Positions 1 to 7,008 of a stretch of DNA of 19,269 nt are shown here, one piece after another; position 1 is the first letter of the stretch; each line of letters begins with the position of its first letter. The notes below the pieces were generated by a model. It did not search any database. It had not been told where the DNA came from and saw only the letters and a program-made list of their open reading frames with translations. Source of the stretch: Candidatus Thorarchaeota archaeon (GTDB lineage: Archaea > Asgardarchaeota > Thorarchaeia > Thorarchaeales > Thorarchaeaceae); contig JAEORI010000279.1 of NCBI GenBank assembly GCA_016840965.1, positions 1 through 19,269 of the forward strand, in the 5' to 3' direction. The position numbers and the translations under genes are program-made.

Positions 1-32
1 AATAGATATTGTGGATCAAGACGAGTCTAATA

Positions 33-146
33 CTACTCCTTATCCTTTTTGAAAGGGTTGCCTCTGAATGGATTCTTTGGAGCGTGCATCTTTATTTTGA
101 AGATTTCTTTCGTCTTACTGCCAGTCGAATCTTTTTCTTCGCTCAA
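33..146 (-). CDS. Candidate small protein, 37 aa, Lys-rich
   Basis: This is an unrecognised small ORF, reading from a TTG at 144-146 to a TAG at 33-35. What supports it is a strong Shine-Dalgarno match, GAGGAG (minus-strand sense of 153-158), exactly 6 nt before the TTG. The same combination of strong SD and TTG starts the AOR gene in this window. The product begins MSEEKDSTGSKTKEIF and ends NPFRGNPFKKDKE. It is hydrophilic and rich in Lys and charged residues, with no membrane segment and no cysteines. An internal ATG (residue 20) could be an alternative start. A 15-bp palindrome sits just upstream at 162-176. It is divergent from the membrane protein gene at 272. It could still be chance, and conservation in relatives would decide. 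Confidence 0.4.
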   Translation of the reverse strand: MSEEKDSTGSKTKEIFKIKMHAPKNPFRGNPFKKDKE

Positions 147-161
147 TAATTTCTCCTCTCA

Positions 162-176
162 AACCACATTGTGGTT
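162..176. promoter_or_regulatory. 15-bp palindrome upstream of the small ORF
   Basis: AACCACA-T-TGTGGTT is a perfect 7+1+7 inverted repeat. It lies immediately 5' of the Shine-Dalgarno of the small minus-strand ORF and within the divergent intergenic region before the gene at 272. It could be a DNA operator, or a short RNA hairpin in the leader of the small gene. The function is inferred from position and symmetry only. Confidence 0.35.
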
Positions 177-271
177 GGACTGTAACAGCTCATGAGTGCA
201 TATGAATCTATCATTATTAACTAAAACATCAGGGTTAAAACGATTCCAAAAAACGTGAATCAGGAAAGAAA

Positions 272-619
272 ATGGCGAGTAGTAAGAAATCTTGGTTGGA
301 CGCTTCTGTTACAAGGTTTGGTATGATGGTTATTGCTACAATTCTGTTTAATTTTGGGTTGTTTTTTATTTTAAATTTCCTTGCGCCATTCGTTGCAGGT
401 TTCATTATTGGTTTCCTGGTAGCCAAAATTAGAGATGGAGTTGTTGTTAGCTTTACAGGGACTTTGACTAGCTATTTCATTATCTTTACGATATCTGAGT
501 GGTTTCAGGGATTTAGCAGTGCACCACTGGATGTGTTTATTGCTATTCTTATTATGGTAGCAATCGGATCTGTTGGAGGGATCATAGGATCTCTAATCTC
601 GACTAAAACAAAGAACTAA
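272..619 (+). CDS. DUF5518-like small archaeal membrane protein
   Basis: This 115-aa protein is almost entirely hydrophobic, with about four membrane segments (roughly residues 15-36, 38-52, 55-78 and 86-108). The region APFVAGFIIGFLVAKIRDG, followed by further Gly-rich stretches and the ending GSVGGIIGSLIS, resembles the DUF5518 family of small archaeal integral membrane proteins, whose function is unknown. The short Lys-containing N-terminus is probably cytoplasmic. The ATG at 272 is preceded by AGGAAAG (weak SD-like), and a TTAAAA element lies at 235-240 at promoter distance. Its stop codon is separated by only one base from the stop of the convergent peptidase gene. No function can be assigned, and the family assignment rests on pattern only. 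Confidence 0.6.
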   Translation: MASSKKSWLDASVTRFGMMVIATILFNFGLFFILNFLAPFVAGFIIGFLVAKIRDGVVVSFTGTLTSYFIIFTISEWFQGFSSAPLDVFIAILIMVAIGSVGGIIGSLISTKTKN

Positions 620-620
620 T

Positions 621-1772
621 TCATGTATCCACAATCAATCTTCCCGGAGTGTAATTTGCGTTTGGACCGACAGTAGTTCGCCGTAGGGGGTTTCCAAAAA
701 GAACCCATTCAGCAACTGATACTGCAGTATCAATAGTAAGCGTTGTTGTTTCTCCATTCCGAACATTTTCAAGTTCAATGAGAGATTTTCTGTCAAGATT
801 CTCTGTAAGAGTCTTGTCAACTGCAAGTTTCACCTCGCCTATGAGCTCATGAGAATCAAGAAAATCCAGAAAACCAAATTTCCAACCATCGCAATAAGCG
901 CAACTACGCCAATCATCAAAGGGCTTTACATTGTTCATAGTGTCAAGTGTTGCACCAATATAAGATGCTCCAGAATTCAGAAATGCCTTCAATAAAGGAC
1001 CTTCTTGCGCAGTACAGCAAGCTTCTGAATAGACAACAGGATATCCTTTGAACTTAATCGCTGATGCTTGTTCATAGCTTAAAATGACTGAGTTGTGTGT
1101 TGCCCACTTATCTGGAGTTCCATGAATACGGGTTGTAAACACACCATCTGAAAATTGAAGAATGAATTCACTGACAGATAACAATTTTGAGTCATCATCT
1201 GAAAACTGATGCAAAACTTCAACGTCAAAACCTAATTCAGCAAGTGCTAAGGCATGCCTGTTAGATCTTTTTGGTTGGCTATCAAAAACAACTGCAATAT
1301 TGCTGTCAACAATGAAAGGATCCATGTGATATAATACGGTTTCAGGGGGACCAAAGATACGGCCAAAGGGAAAATCAGGAATGCCATCACCATCTAGATC
1401 TTGAATGAACCAATCAGTGAAGGAATAGACACTGTCATAGGAAATTTGTGTTGCAGGTAGTTCTTTGTTGCTACCGATTAGTAGTACGCCTTTGTGAAAG
1501 TTTGGGTCATAATTTTCTTTGATTGTTTTCTGTGTAAGAATCCATGATCGCCCTTTTTCCACGATATAATCAGATTCAAGTATCTCAGCTTTTTCATGAT
1601 AAAGTTCTTCATTCTTACTCCCAACCCTACCACAAACCACTAGCATTCTCTTGAGTAGGTTTCTATCCATTTGACCTATATCGAATGAAAGTTCTTCCTG
1701 TGACCTTCTTTTCCTGAATATCTTTCGGATTTCGTTTACAGTGCCATACCCACTCTTTCTGATGATGTTCAT
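621..1772 (-). CDS. Gingipain-like (C25/clan CD) cysteine peptidase
   Basis: This 383-aa protein has the landmarks of peptidase family C25. The segment DLDGDGIPDFPFGR (residues 125-138) matches the calcium-binding-like loop and 'pD..vGR' motif of gingipain-type domains. After it come the two clan CD catalytic motifs: His-Gly in TTRIHGTP (His217) and a hydrophobic strand ending in Ala-Cys, VVYSEACC (Cys252, possibly Cys253). Order and spacing fit a His/Cys dyad of the caspase/gingipain fold. Secreted gingipains have signal peptides and propeptides, but this one has neither. Its N-terminus is basic (KIFRKRR) and no membrane segment is visible, so it is probably cytoplasmic. A CXXC (C291/C294) follows the catalytic domain. 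The ATG at 1772 has GAGGT 11-12 nt upstream. It is divergent from the HAD gene and convergent with the DUF5518-like gene. Substrate unknown. Confidence 0.72.
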   Translation of the reverse strand: MNIIRKSGYGTVNEIRKIFRKRRSQEELSFDIGQMDRNLLKRMLVVCGRVGSKNEELYHEKAEILESDYIVEKGRSWILTQKTIKENYDPNFHKGVLLIGSNKELPATQISYDSVYSFTDWFIQDLDGDGIPDFPFGRIFGPPETVLYHMDPFIVDSNIAVVFDSQPKRSNRHALALAELGFDVEVLHQFSDDDSKLLSVSEFILQFSDGVFTTRIHGTPDKWATHNSVILSYEQASAIKFKGYPVVYSEACCTAQEGPLLKAFLNSGASYIGATLDTMNNVKPFDDWRSCAYCDGWKFGFLDFLDSHELIGEVKLAVDKTLTENLDRKSLIELENVRNGETTTLTIDTAVSVAEWVLFGNPLRRTTVGPNANYTPGRLIVDT

Positions 1773-1858
1773 GTCAATAGAGACCTCATCAAAAGTGATA
1801 ATTACTCTTACTGGTGTAGCCGCGTAAGCTAGGAATAAGACAAGAATTGGTTGTTAAT

Positions 1859-2509
1859 ATGACTTTAGAAATAAAATTAATTTCAATGGATTTGGATGGT
1901 GTTCTCTTTGATGGTTCTAGTGCTGCATATGTAGTAGCTAAACATGTAGGACTCGCAGAGCAATATGAAACACTCTTTCAAAAGATGGCTCAAGAAAAAA
2001 TGAGTCTAAAACAATCAGTAATAGAAGGTACCAAGATTTGGAAAGGAATAACCATTGATAGGTCCTACCATAGCATTGTGAATTCTTTGCCTTTAATGGA
2101 AGGAGCAGAAGACGTTGTAAATACCTTGAAATCATGGGATTATGAGGTGGGTTGCATTTCAAGTGGTGTAAGCCAGTTCTTTATGGTTCCACTCATTGAA
2201 AGGTTAGATCTTAACTTTGGTTTTACCAATATTCTTGGTTCAAAAAATGGCGCTCACGATGGAACAGTGAAATTCATTATGGGAGGAGCTGAAAAAGCTG
2301 AAACTATCCTAAAGTACGCAAAACAAAATGGATATCCTAGAAATAGTATAGCAAGTGTAGGTAATGGTCTGAATGACATTGAGTTGTTCAATATTTCATC
2401 ATTTAGTATAGCATTCAATCCGGTTGATGTAAGGGTCAGCGATGCAGCTTCAGTAACAGTATCATCAAAAGACCTGCGGTCTATTCTGCCTCACTTCACG
2501 AAGTCCTAG
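1859..2509 (+). CDS. HAD-family phosphatase, SerB-like
   Basis: This 216-aa HAD-superfamily hydrolase shows all the motifs. Motif I is DLDGVLFDG (nucleophile Asp11, acid/base Asp13), motif II is the serine pair in CISSGVS (around 101-102), motif III is probably Lys146, and motif IV is GNGLND (168-173) with Asp173 binding magnesium. The arrangement, with the helical cap between motifs I and II, is closest to phosphoserine phosphatase (SerB) and related small-molecule phosphatases. The substrate cannot be fixed from sequence. I chose the ATG at 1859 (MTLEIKL), although the frame is also open from a TTG at 1847. No clear SD is seen. It is divergent from the peptidase, and its TAG shares the palindromic CTAG at 2506-2509 with the stop of the convergent aminotransferase. 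Confidence 0.85.
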   Translation: MTLEIKLISMDLDGVLFDGSSAAYVVAKHVGLAEQYETLFQKMAQEKMSLKQSVIEGTKIWKGITIDRSYHSIVNSLPLMEGAEDVVNTLKSWDYEVGCISSGVSQFFMVPLIERLDLNFGFTNILGSKNGAHDGTVKFIMGGAEKAETILKYAKQNGYPRNSIASVGNGLNDIELFNISSFSIAFNPVDVRVSDAASVTVSSKDLRSILPHFTKS

Positions 2510-3642
2510 TCCAATATCTTATGGAAGGCGTTTTTGATTTGTTCCTTGTCTTCTCTCGTTAGACTGGGGTGGATTGGAATATCAAAATGCTTCTGACCAA
2601 TTTCCTCAGATATTGGTAGACTAAGTTTTGAATAGTCAGGATAATTTACAAACTTAGCCCAACGCCACTGCTGGATATGAAGGTAAGTATCTTGCTTATG
2701 GCATGGTAAGGCATAAACAGCTCTTGAACCAATACCTTCGCTTCTGAGGGATGTGACGATCTCATCACGATTCATCTTATCAGAGAAGATCCGAGGTGCG
2801 TAGAGATGGTATGATGATTTTAGACCTTCCTCTTCAACTTGAGGTCGGATTTCATCAAACTCTGACAGGAAATCATTAAACTCCTGAGCATTGCGGCGTC
2901 TCTGTTTAACAGCCTCTGGTAATCGTTTGAGCTGTTCGATACCTAATGCTGATACTATGTCCAACATTCGATTATTGTATCCAATTCTATAGTGACTATA
3001 TCCTCCCTGCTTACCACGTCCATGGTTTTTCACCATCAGAATCTCATCATAGAGGTCTTCATTGTCTGTAGTAATCATCCCACCTTCTCCGGTCATCATA
3101 TTCTTAGTAGCATAGAAAGAGTACGCAGCTACATGACCAATTGATCCAGCTTTCTTCCCCTCAACCTCTGCACCATGTGCTTGACATGCGTCCTCAATTA
3201 CTTGCAGATCATGGGAGCTCGCAATCTCCATAATATGTTTCATGTCCGCAGGCATTCCAAAGATGTGTACAGGCATGATTGCACGAGTTTTGTCGGTAAT
3301 AGCAGCCTCGATTAGGTCAGGATCAATGTTATAGCTATCTGGTTTGACATCGACAAAAATAGGAACAGCACCTATCATGGCAATCGTGTTCGCTGAAGCG
3401 ATGAATGTAAAGGGAGATGTTATGACCTCATCACCGGGCTGAATGTCCATAGCTTCAAGAGCTGTGCTAAGAGCTGTAGTTCCGTTCGTTGTTACTGTGG
3501 CAAACTTAGTACCTGTATATTTCGCATATTGTTTCTCAAGTTCTCGAGAAACATTGCCTTCCGCCAGCATACCTGATTCAAGAACACGTTTTACAGCTTC
3601 AATTTCCTCTTGACCTATTATAGGCTTAGCAAAAGGGATCAT
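2506..3642 (-). CDS. DegT/DnrJ/EryC1/StrS family PLP aminotransferase
   Basis: This 378-aa protein is full length for the family and collinear with sugar/AHBA-type aminotransferases, fold type I. Visible hallmarks are the N-terminal PFAKPIIGQEE, the phosphate-binding TTNGTTAL (51-58), SPFTFIASANT (76-86), IEDACQAHGA with Asp151 contacting the pyridine nitrogen, and SFYATKNMMTGEGGM with Lys180 as the Schiff-base lysine. These enzymes usually transfer an amino group to nucleotide-linked keto sugars for glycans or lipopolysaccharide-like polymers. The nucleotide sugar cannot be told from sequence, and no other glycan gene is adjacent. The gene starts with ATG 67 nt after the DUF2085 gene on the same strand, with a TTTTAT element in that gap. 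Its 3' end overlaps the HAD gene by 4 bases. Confidence 0.93.
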   Translation of the reverse strand: MIPFAKPIIGQEEIEAVKRVLESGMLAEGNVSRELEKQYAKYTGTKFATVTTNGTTALSTALEAMDIQPGDEVITSPFTFIASANTIAMIGAVPIFVDVKPDSYNIDPDLIEAAITDKTRAIMPVHIFGMPADMKHIMEIASSHDLQVIEDACQAHGAEVEGKKAGSIGHVAAYSFYATKNMMTGEGGMITTDNEDLYDEILMVKNHGRGKQGGYSHYRIGYNNRMLDIVSALGIEQLKRLPEAVKQRRRNAQEFNDFLSEFDEIRPQVEEEGLKSSYHLYAPRIFSDKMNRDEIVTSLRSEGIGSRAVYALPCHKQDTYLHIQQWRWAKFVNYPDYSKLSLPISEEIGQKHFDIPIHPSLTREDKEQIKNAFHKILD

Positions 3643-3709
3643 GGTAATTCACACTCGGTTGGAAATCGAAACAGAATAAAACCCTTTGGCATGAATAACA
3701 ATTGCACTG

Positions 3710-4276
3710 TTACTCAACTGGTTTTTCAGGAGTTGCATCGATTTCAGCTTGGAGTTCCCTATAATAGGCATTACGACGTTTATTCTCAATTAGACCCACT
3801 AAACCAATTGATGAGCTCATTACTGCAAGTGCTACTAGCATATATGCCAAGTTACCAAGATAGAAAATTATCGCGAGTGCGAGTCCGCTCATGAAACCGG
3901 TTGAAACCCGAGCAAAGTTGGTTGTCTTTCTTGGAGTAAGTCGTTGACTCATCCAATCAATAACTGTTGTGAAACCGAGTGCTACAGAAAGAAAGAACCA
4001 GAACCATTCTGGATTCAGTTGTACTCGGAATATGAAAAGAATAAGGAGACCGCCTCCTAAACCACCGTAAATACCACTGCATCTTCCGCATAGGTAAATT
4101 GAACGACCCATAATAGAAACACGAAGACAATGACCATACATCGAGGGAGGATGATGAGATAGAAGCATATGAATTCCATCTCGAAAATCACCTGTTCGGT
4201 CAAACTCTTCCATGCTATCTACCAAGAGTTCATCCGAGTGACTCTTGCCTTTGTCCACACTGCTCACAGATATCAC
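3710..4276 (-). CDS. DUF2085 family membrane protein
   Basis: This 188-aa protein has the DUF2085 pattern: a His-rich segment (LSHHPPSMYGHC, residues 39-50), then LCGRCSGIYGG (C63, C66) leading into the first membrane helix, then DWMSQRLTPRKTTNFARVSTG and two further hydrophobic segments. The conserved Cys and His residues suggest metal or thiol chemistry at the membrane face, but the family has no established function. The frame opens at a GTG (4276). An ATG at residue 22 (4213) is an alternative start that keeps the whole conserved region, and the first 21 residues look dispensable. It is upstream of, and probably co-transcribed with, the aminotransferase, and divergent from the ferredoxin-AOR operon across a 276-bp intergenic region. 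Confidence 0.72.
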   Translation of the reverse strand: MISVSSVDKGKSHSDELLVDSMEEFDRTGDFRDGIHMLLSHHPPSMYGHCLRVSIMGRSIYLCGRCSGIYGGLGGGLLILFIFRVQLNPEWFWFFLSVALGFTTVIDWMSQRLTPRKTTNFARVSTGFMSGLALAIIFYLGNLAYMLVALAVMSSSIGLVGLIENKRRNAYYRELQAEIDATPEKPVE

Positions 4277-4552
4277 TCATCAAAATCCATTTTTCAATGT
4301 CTTAAAACCATTGCTTTGGAGCTAGTGATTTTACAATCGTTTTAACCAACTTTAAGTTAGTTTAAACATTTGAAGCATTTTCAAGTGAAACACCAGCTTA
4401 TTCTACTATGCAGTCGCAGACTTAATCCATTCGCCATTTTGATGCATTCTGTTAACATCGATATGCACGAGAAAACAGAACGACAACGATAGGATTTTAA
4501 TGTAGGTTCGGATATCGTAACTTGACTTTAACAAAACCGGACGGAATTATGT
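4277..4552. promoter_or_regulatory. Divergent promoter region of DUF2085 and Fd-AOR genes
   Basis: This 276-bp non-coding stretch separates divergent genes. It contains the 8-bp palindrome GTTTAAAC (4360-4367) and, just beside it, AACTT-T-AAGTT (around 4349-4359). Two AT elements could serve as TATA boxes for the ferredoxin gene: TTTTAATG (around 4495) and CTTTAACA (around 4524). The assignments come from position and composition only. Confidence 0.4.
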
Positions 4553-5044
4553 ATGGAGAAACTGTTACTTGTTAACATGGACAAGTGTACAGGTTGCAAG
4601 CAATGCTCACTTGCTTGTTCGCTTATAAAAGAGGATCTTTTCGATTCAGCCAGAGGGAGAATAAAGATTCTAAAGAAGGAGGATATTGCTCTTGGCTTAC
4701 AACTTCTTTGCGAACAATGCGAGTCACACCCTTGTATTGCATCTTGTCCAAATGGAGCTTTATCAAGAAATGAGGTGACTGGAATAATTACAGTGAATGA
4801 GAAACTCTGTACATCACAAGGTGCTTGTGTTGACGCTTGTATTTATCATGCTATTCGACTCCACCCAGAAACGAAGAAACCAATGTTCTGCGATTTATGT
4901 GGAGGAAAGCCATATTGTACTAAACACTGTGTTCCTGGAGCACTTCAATGGATAGAAAAAACAGACGCGAGTGGCAAAGAGAAGAAAAAATACCGTTCTA
5001 CAAGAATGAACGTGTATAAAGAAATGAAAAAGGAGGCTGCGTAG
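4553..5044 (+). CDS. Polyferredoxin (4Fe-4S) electron-transfer partner of AOR
   Basis: This 163-aa protein has four cysteine groups in the HycB/DmsB-like iron-sulfur arrangement: C12-C15-C18-C22, C53-C56-C61-C65, a third group C86...C92-C96, and C113-C116-C122-C126. The third group reads CTSQGACVDAC, so the position where a second cysteine is expected holds Gln89 (codon CAA). It therefore has 15 rather than 16 ligand cysteines, and one cluster may be 3Fe-4S, differently ligated, or absent. Small ferredoxin subunits of this type are encoded next to tungsten AORs and carry electrons to or from them. The C-terminal tail is Lys-rich. Its TAG is followed immediately by the AOR start codon, and the AOR ribosome-binding site lies inside its last codons, so the two are almost certainly translated from one mRNA. 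Confidence 0.92.
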   Translation: MEKLLLVNMDKCTGCKQCSLACSLIKEDLFDSARGRIKILKKEDIALGLQLLCEQCESHPCIASCPNGALSRNEVTGIITVNEKLCTSQGACVDACIYHAIRLHPETKKPMFCDLCGGKPYCTKHCVPGALQWIEKTDASGKEKKKYRSTRMNVYKEMKKEAA

Positions 5045-6964
5045 TTGTACGGACACCAAGGTAAGATATTGCATGTTGATATTGGTACCGGAAAAAATTG
5101 GGTAGAAGACATTCCTGAAGAATGGCGTAGACTCTATGTCGGCTCAAGAGGTATCAATGCAAAGTTGCTCTGGGATTATTGTAAAGATCCATCTATCACT
5201 TGGGATGATCCAAGAAACATCATCATCTTTGCTCCGGGTGCAGTGACTGGTACAACAGCTCCAGCATCAGGCCGTACTTCTGTCACTACTGTGGGATGCA
5301 CCACAGGCATGTATCTAAAGAGCAATACTGGAGGTCATTGGGGAGCAGAGCTCAAGTTTGCGGGATATGACCATCTTGTTGTACATGGTGTTGCTAAAAA
5401 ACCAGTATACATCCTGATAGAAAATGAACATGTAGAAGTACGAGATGCAAAAGAACTCTGGGGCAAAGATATCATTGAAACTGATGCACTCCTTAAGAAA
5501 TGGCACGGAGAAAACTCTAGAGGCCTCTATATTGGGCCGGCTGGAGAGAATCTAGTCAGGGCCGCTTCAATTCAATGTTCACTGTATCATGCTGCAGGTA
5601 GAGGCGGAGGAGCTGCAGTCATGGGCAAGAAGAAGCTAAAGGCAATTTCTGTAAGGGGTACAAAACCCGTCCGCGTAAAAGACCCGAAGAAATTTGCTAA
5701 AATAGCTGAAGAAATGCGTGAACTCCTCAAAAAGGATAGTGGCGCACAGTCCTTGCATGAATTTGGGACTTCTGGTTCAATTGGTGCAGTCAATGAGCTT
5801 CATGCATTCCCAGGAAAGAACTGGCAGACAGGATATACTGAAAATGCTCACCCAATAACAGGTCAGGCTCTTAACGAGAAAGGCTACCTTAAGCGTAGAG
5901 TAGCATGCTTTGGATGCACCATCGGTTGTCATAGGTACTCAACTATCGAGAAAGGGCCCAATGCAGGAATTGCTAGCGGAGGTCCTGAATACGAAACCTT
6001 CGGCGCACTGGGAAATGGACCGGGAATCATTGATACCGAAGGTGTTCTCATTCTCAATGAGATATGCAATCGACTTGGCCTTGATACGATTACTGCAGGT
6101 ACTGTTACTCAGTGGGCAATTGAGAGTTACCTCAGAGGTGTGCTCACAAAGAAGGATACAGATGGGCTTGAACTTGATTGGGGAAAACTGAATGAGGTAA
6201 AGAAAACCATCGAAAAAATGGCTTTTCGAGATGGAAAGCTTGGTAACCTTCTTGGTGATGGGCTGAAAATCGCAACAAAAAAGGTTGGCAAAGATTCCTA
6301 TAAATGGGCTATTATGAATGCCAAAGGACTTGAGCAATCGAATGTTGAAACAAGATCAGCAAAGGCATATGCATTGGCTTTCGCAGTGAATCCAAGAGGT
6401 AACGATCACCTGATGACTGAAACATTTGCTGAGTTTGGAGCTAGTCCAGAAGCGATTGATGTCATAGAAAAGGTGACAGGCGATAAGAAATGGGCTTCAC
6501 CCCACTTCACAGAGTATAGAGCAGAGATAGTTCGATGGCATGAGGATTGTTATGAGATAACAGAAGCACTTGGTTTCTGTGTCTTTACATCAACAGCTGC
6601 GTTTGGTGTCAATCCGGATAACATGGCAAGACTCTATGGAGCTGCCACTGGGATTGAATTGTCGGAAGAAGAAATGATGTTGACCGGAAGACGTGTGTGT
6701 ACAATTGAGAAAGCGTTCAATGTCACAAGAGGCGCAACACGTGAGCATGACAATCTCCCATGGCGTTTAATGAACGAAGGTGCTGCATCAGGTCCGTTGA
6801 AGGGTGAGAAAAACTCACAAGAAGAGTTGGACGGGATGCTTGATCGCTACTATGAGCTTCATGGATGGGACAAGAAAACAAGCTGGCCAACTAGAGAAAC
6901 TCTCGAGATGCTCGATCTGAAGTTTGTGGCGGACTATTTAGAAGAAATCGGGAAACTTCCCTAA
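5045..6964 (+). CDS. aor: Aldehyde ferredoxin oxidoreductase (tungsten/molybdopterin)
   Basis: This 639-aa protein is of normal family length. It oxidises an aldehyde to the carboxylate with ferredoxin as acceptor, or runs in reverse, using a bis-pterin tungsten (or molybdenum) cofactor and one 4Fe-4S cluster. The cluster ligands are C288-C291-C295 (ACFGCTIGCH), the same numbers as in the Pyrococcus furiosus enzyme, with a fourth at C512 (EALGFCVF). E315 in GGPEYETFG and H455 in NPRGNDHL match the glutamate and histidine proposed to act at the active site. The substrate class cannot be read from sequence. The start is TTG at 5045, directly after the ferredoxin stop and 8 nt behind AGGAGG (5031-5036). 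A 7-bp hairpin follows the stop. The protein is probably cytoplasmic. Confidence 0.96.
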   Translation: MYGHQGKILHVDIGTGKNWVEDIPEEWRRLYVGSRGINAKLLWDYCKDPSITWDDPRNIIIFAPGAVTGTTAPASGRTSVTTVGCTTGMYLKSNTGGHWGAELKFAGYDHLVVHGVAKKPVYILIENEHVEVRDAKELWGKDIIETDALLKKWHGENSRGLYIGPAGENLVRAASIQCSLYHAAGRGGGAAVMGKKKLKAISVRGTKPVRVKDPKKFAKIAEEMRELLKKDSGAQSLHEFGTSGSIGAVNELHAFPGKNWQTGYTENAHPITGQALNEKGYLKRRVACFGCTIGCHRYSTIEKGPNAGIASGGPEYETFGALGNGPGIIDTEGVLILNEICNRLGLDTITAGTVTQWAIESYLRGVLTKKDTDGLELDWGKLNEVKKTIEKMAFRDGKLGNLLGDGLKIATKKVGKDSYKWAIMNAKGLEQSNVETRSAKAYALAFAVNPRGNDHLMTETFAEFGASPEAIDVIEKVTGDKKWASPHFTEYRAEIVRWHEDCYEITEALGFCVFTSTAAFGVNPDNMARLYGAATGIELSEEEMMLTGRRVCTIEKAFNVTRGATREHDNLPWRLMNEGAASGPLKGEKNSQEELDGMLDRYYELHGWDKKTSWPTRETLEMLDLKFVADYLEEIGKLP

Positions 6965-6966
6965 GC

Positions 6967-6983
6967 GAGGGGCTTTGCCCCTC
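6967..6983 (+). terminator. Intercistronic hairpin after AOR
   Basis: GAGGGGC-TTT-GCCCCTC forms a perfect 7-bp GC-rich stem with a 3-nt loop, starting 2 nt after the AOR stop. It is followed by the pyrimidine-rich TTCTATTCT but no long T-tract, and the next gene starts 25 nt later on the same strand. It may be a partial terminator, a processing or stability element, or an attenuator that lowers expression of the two downstream genes. Confidence 0.55.
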
Positions 6984-7008
6984 TTCTATTCTAAAGGATG
7001 TAGTAATT

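Noticed and set aside
2..52. Short open frame at the left edge on the plus strand (ends TTTTTGA), possible tail of an upstream gene
   Set aside because: Only 16 codons, no recognisable motif, and it overlaps the better-supported small minus-strand ORF.
1847..1858. TTG start for the HAD phosphatase
   Set aside because: An ATG four codons later begins just before the family's first strand, and no SD supports the TTG.
5939..6337. 132-codon minus-strand open frame inside AOR
   Set aside because: It is antisense to highly conserved AOR sequence including the cluster region and has no motif or start signal.
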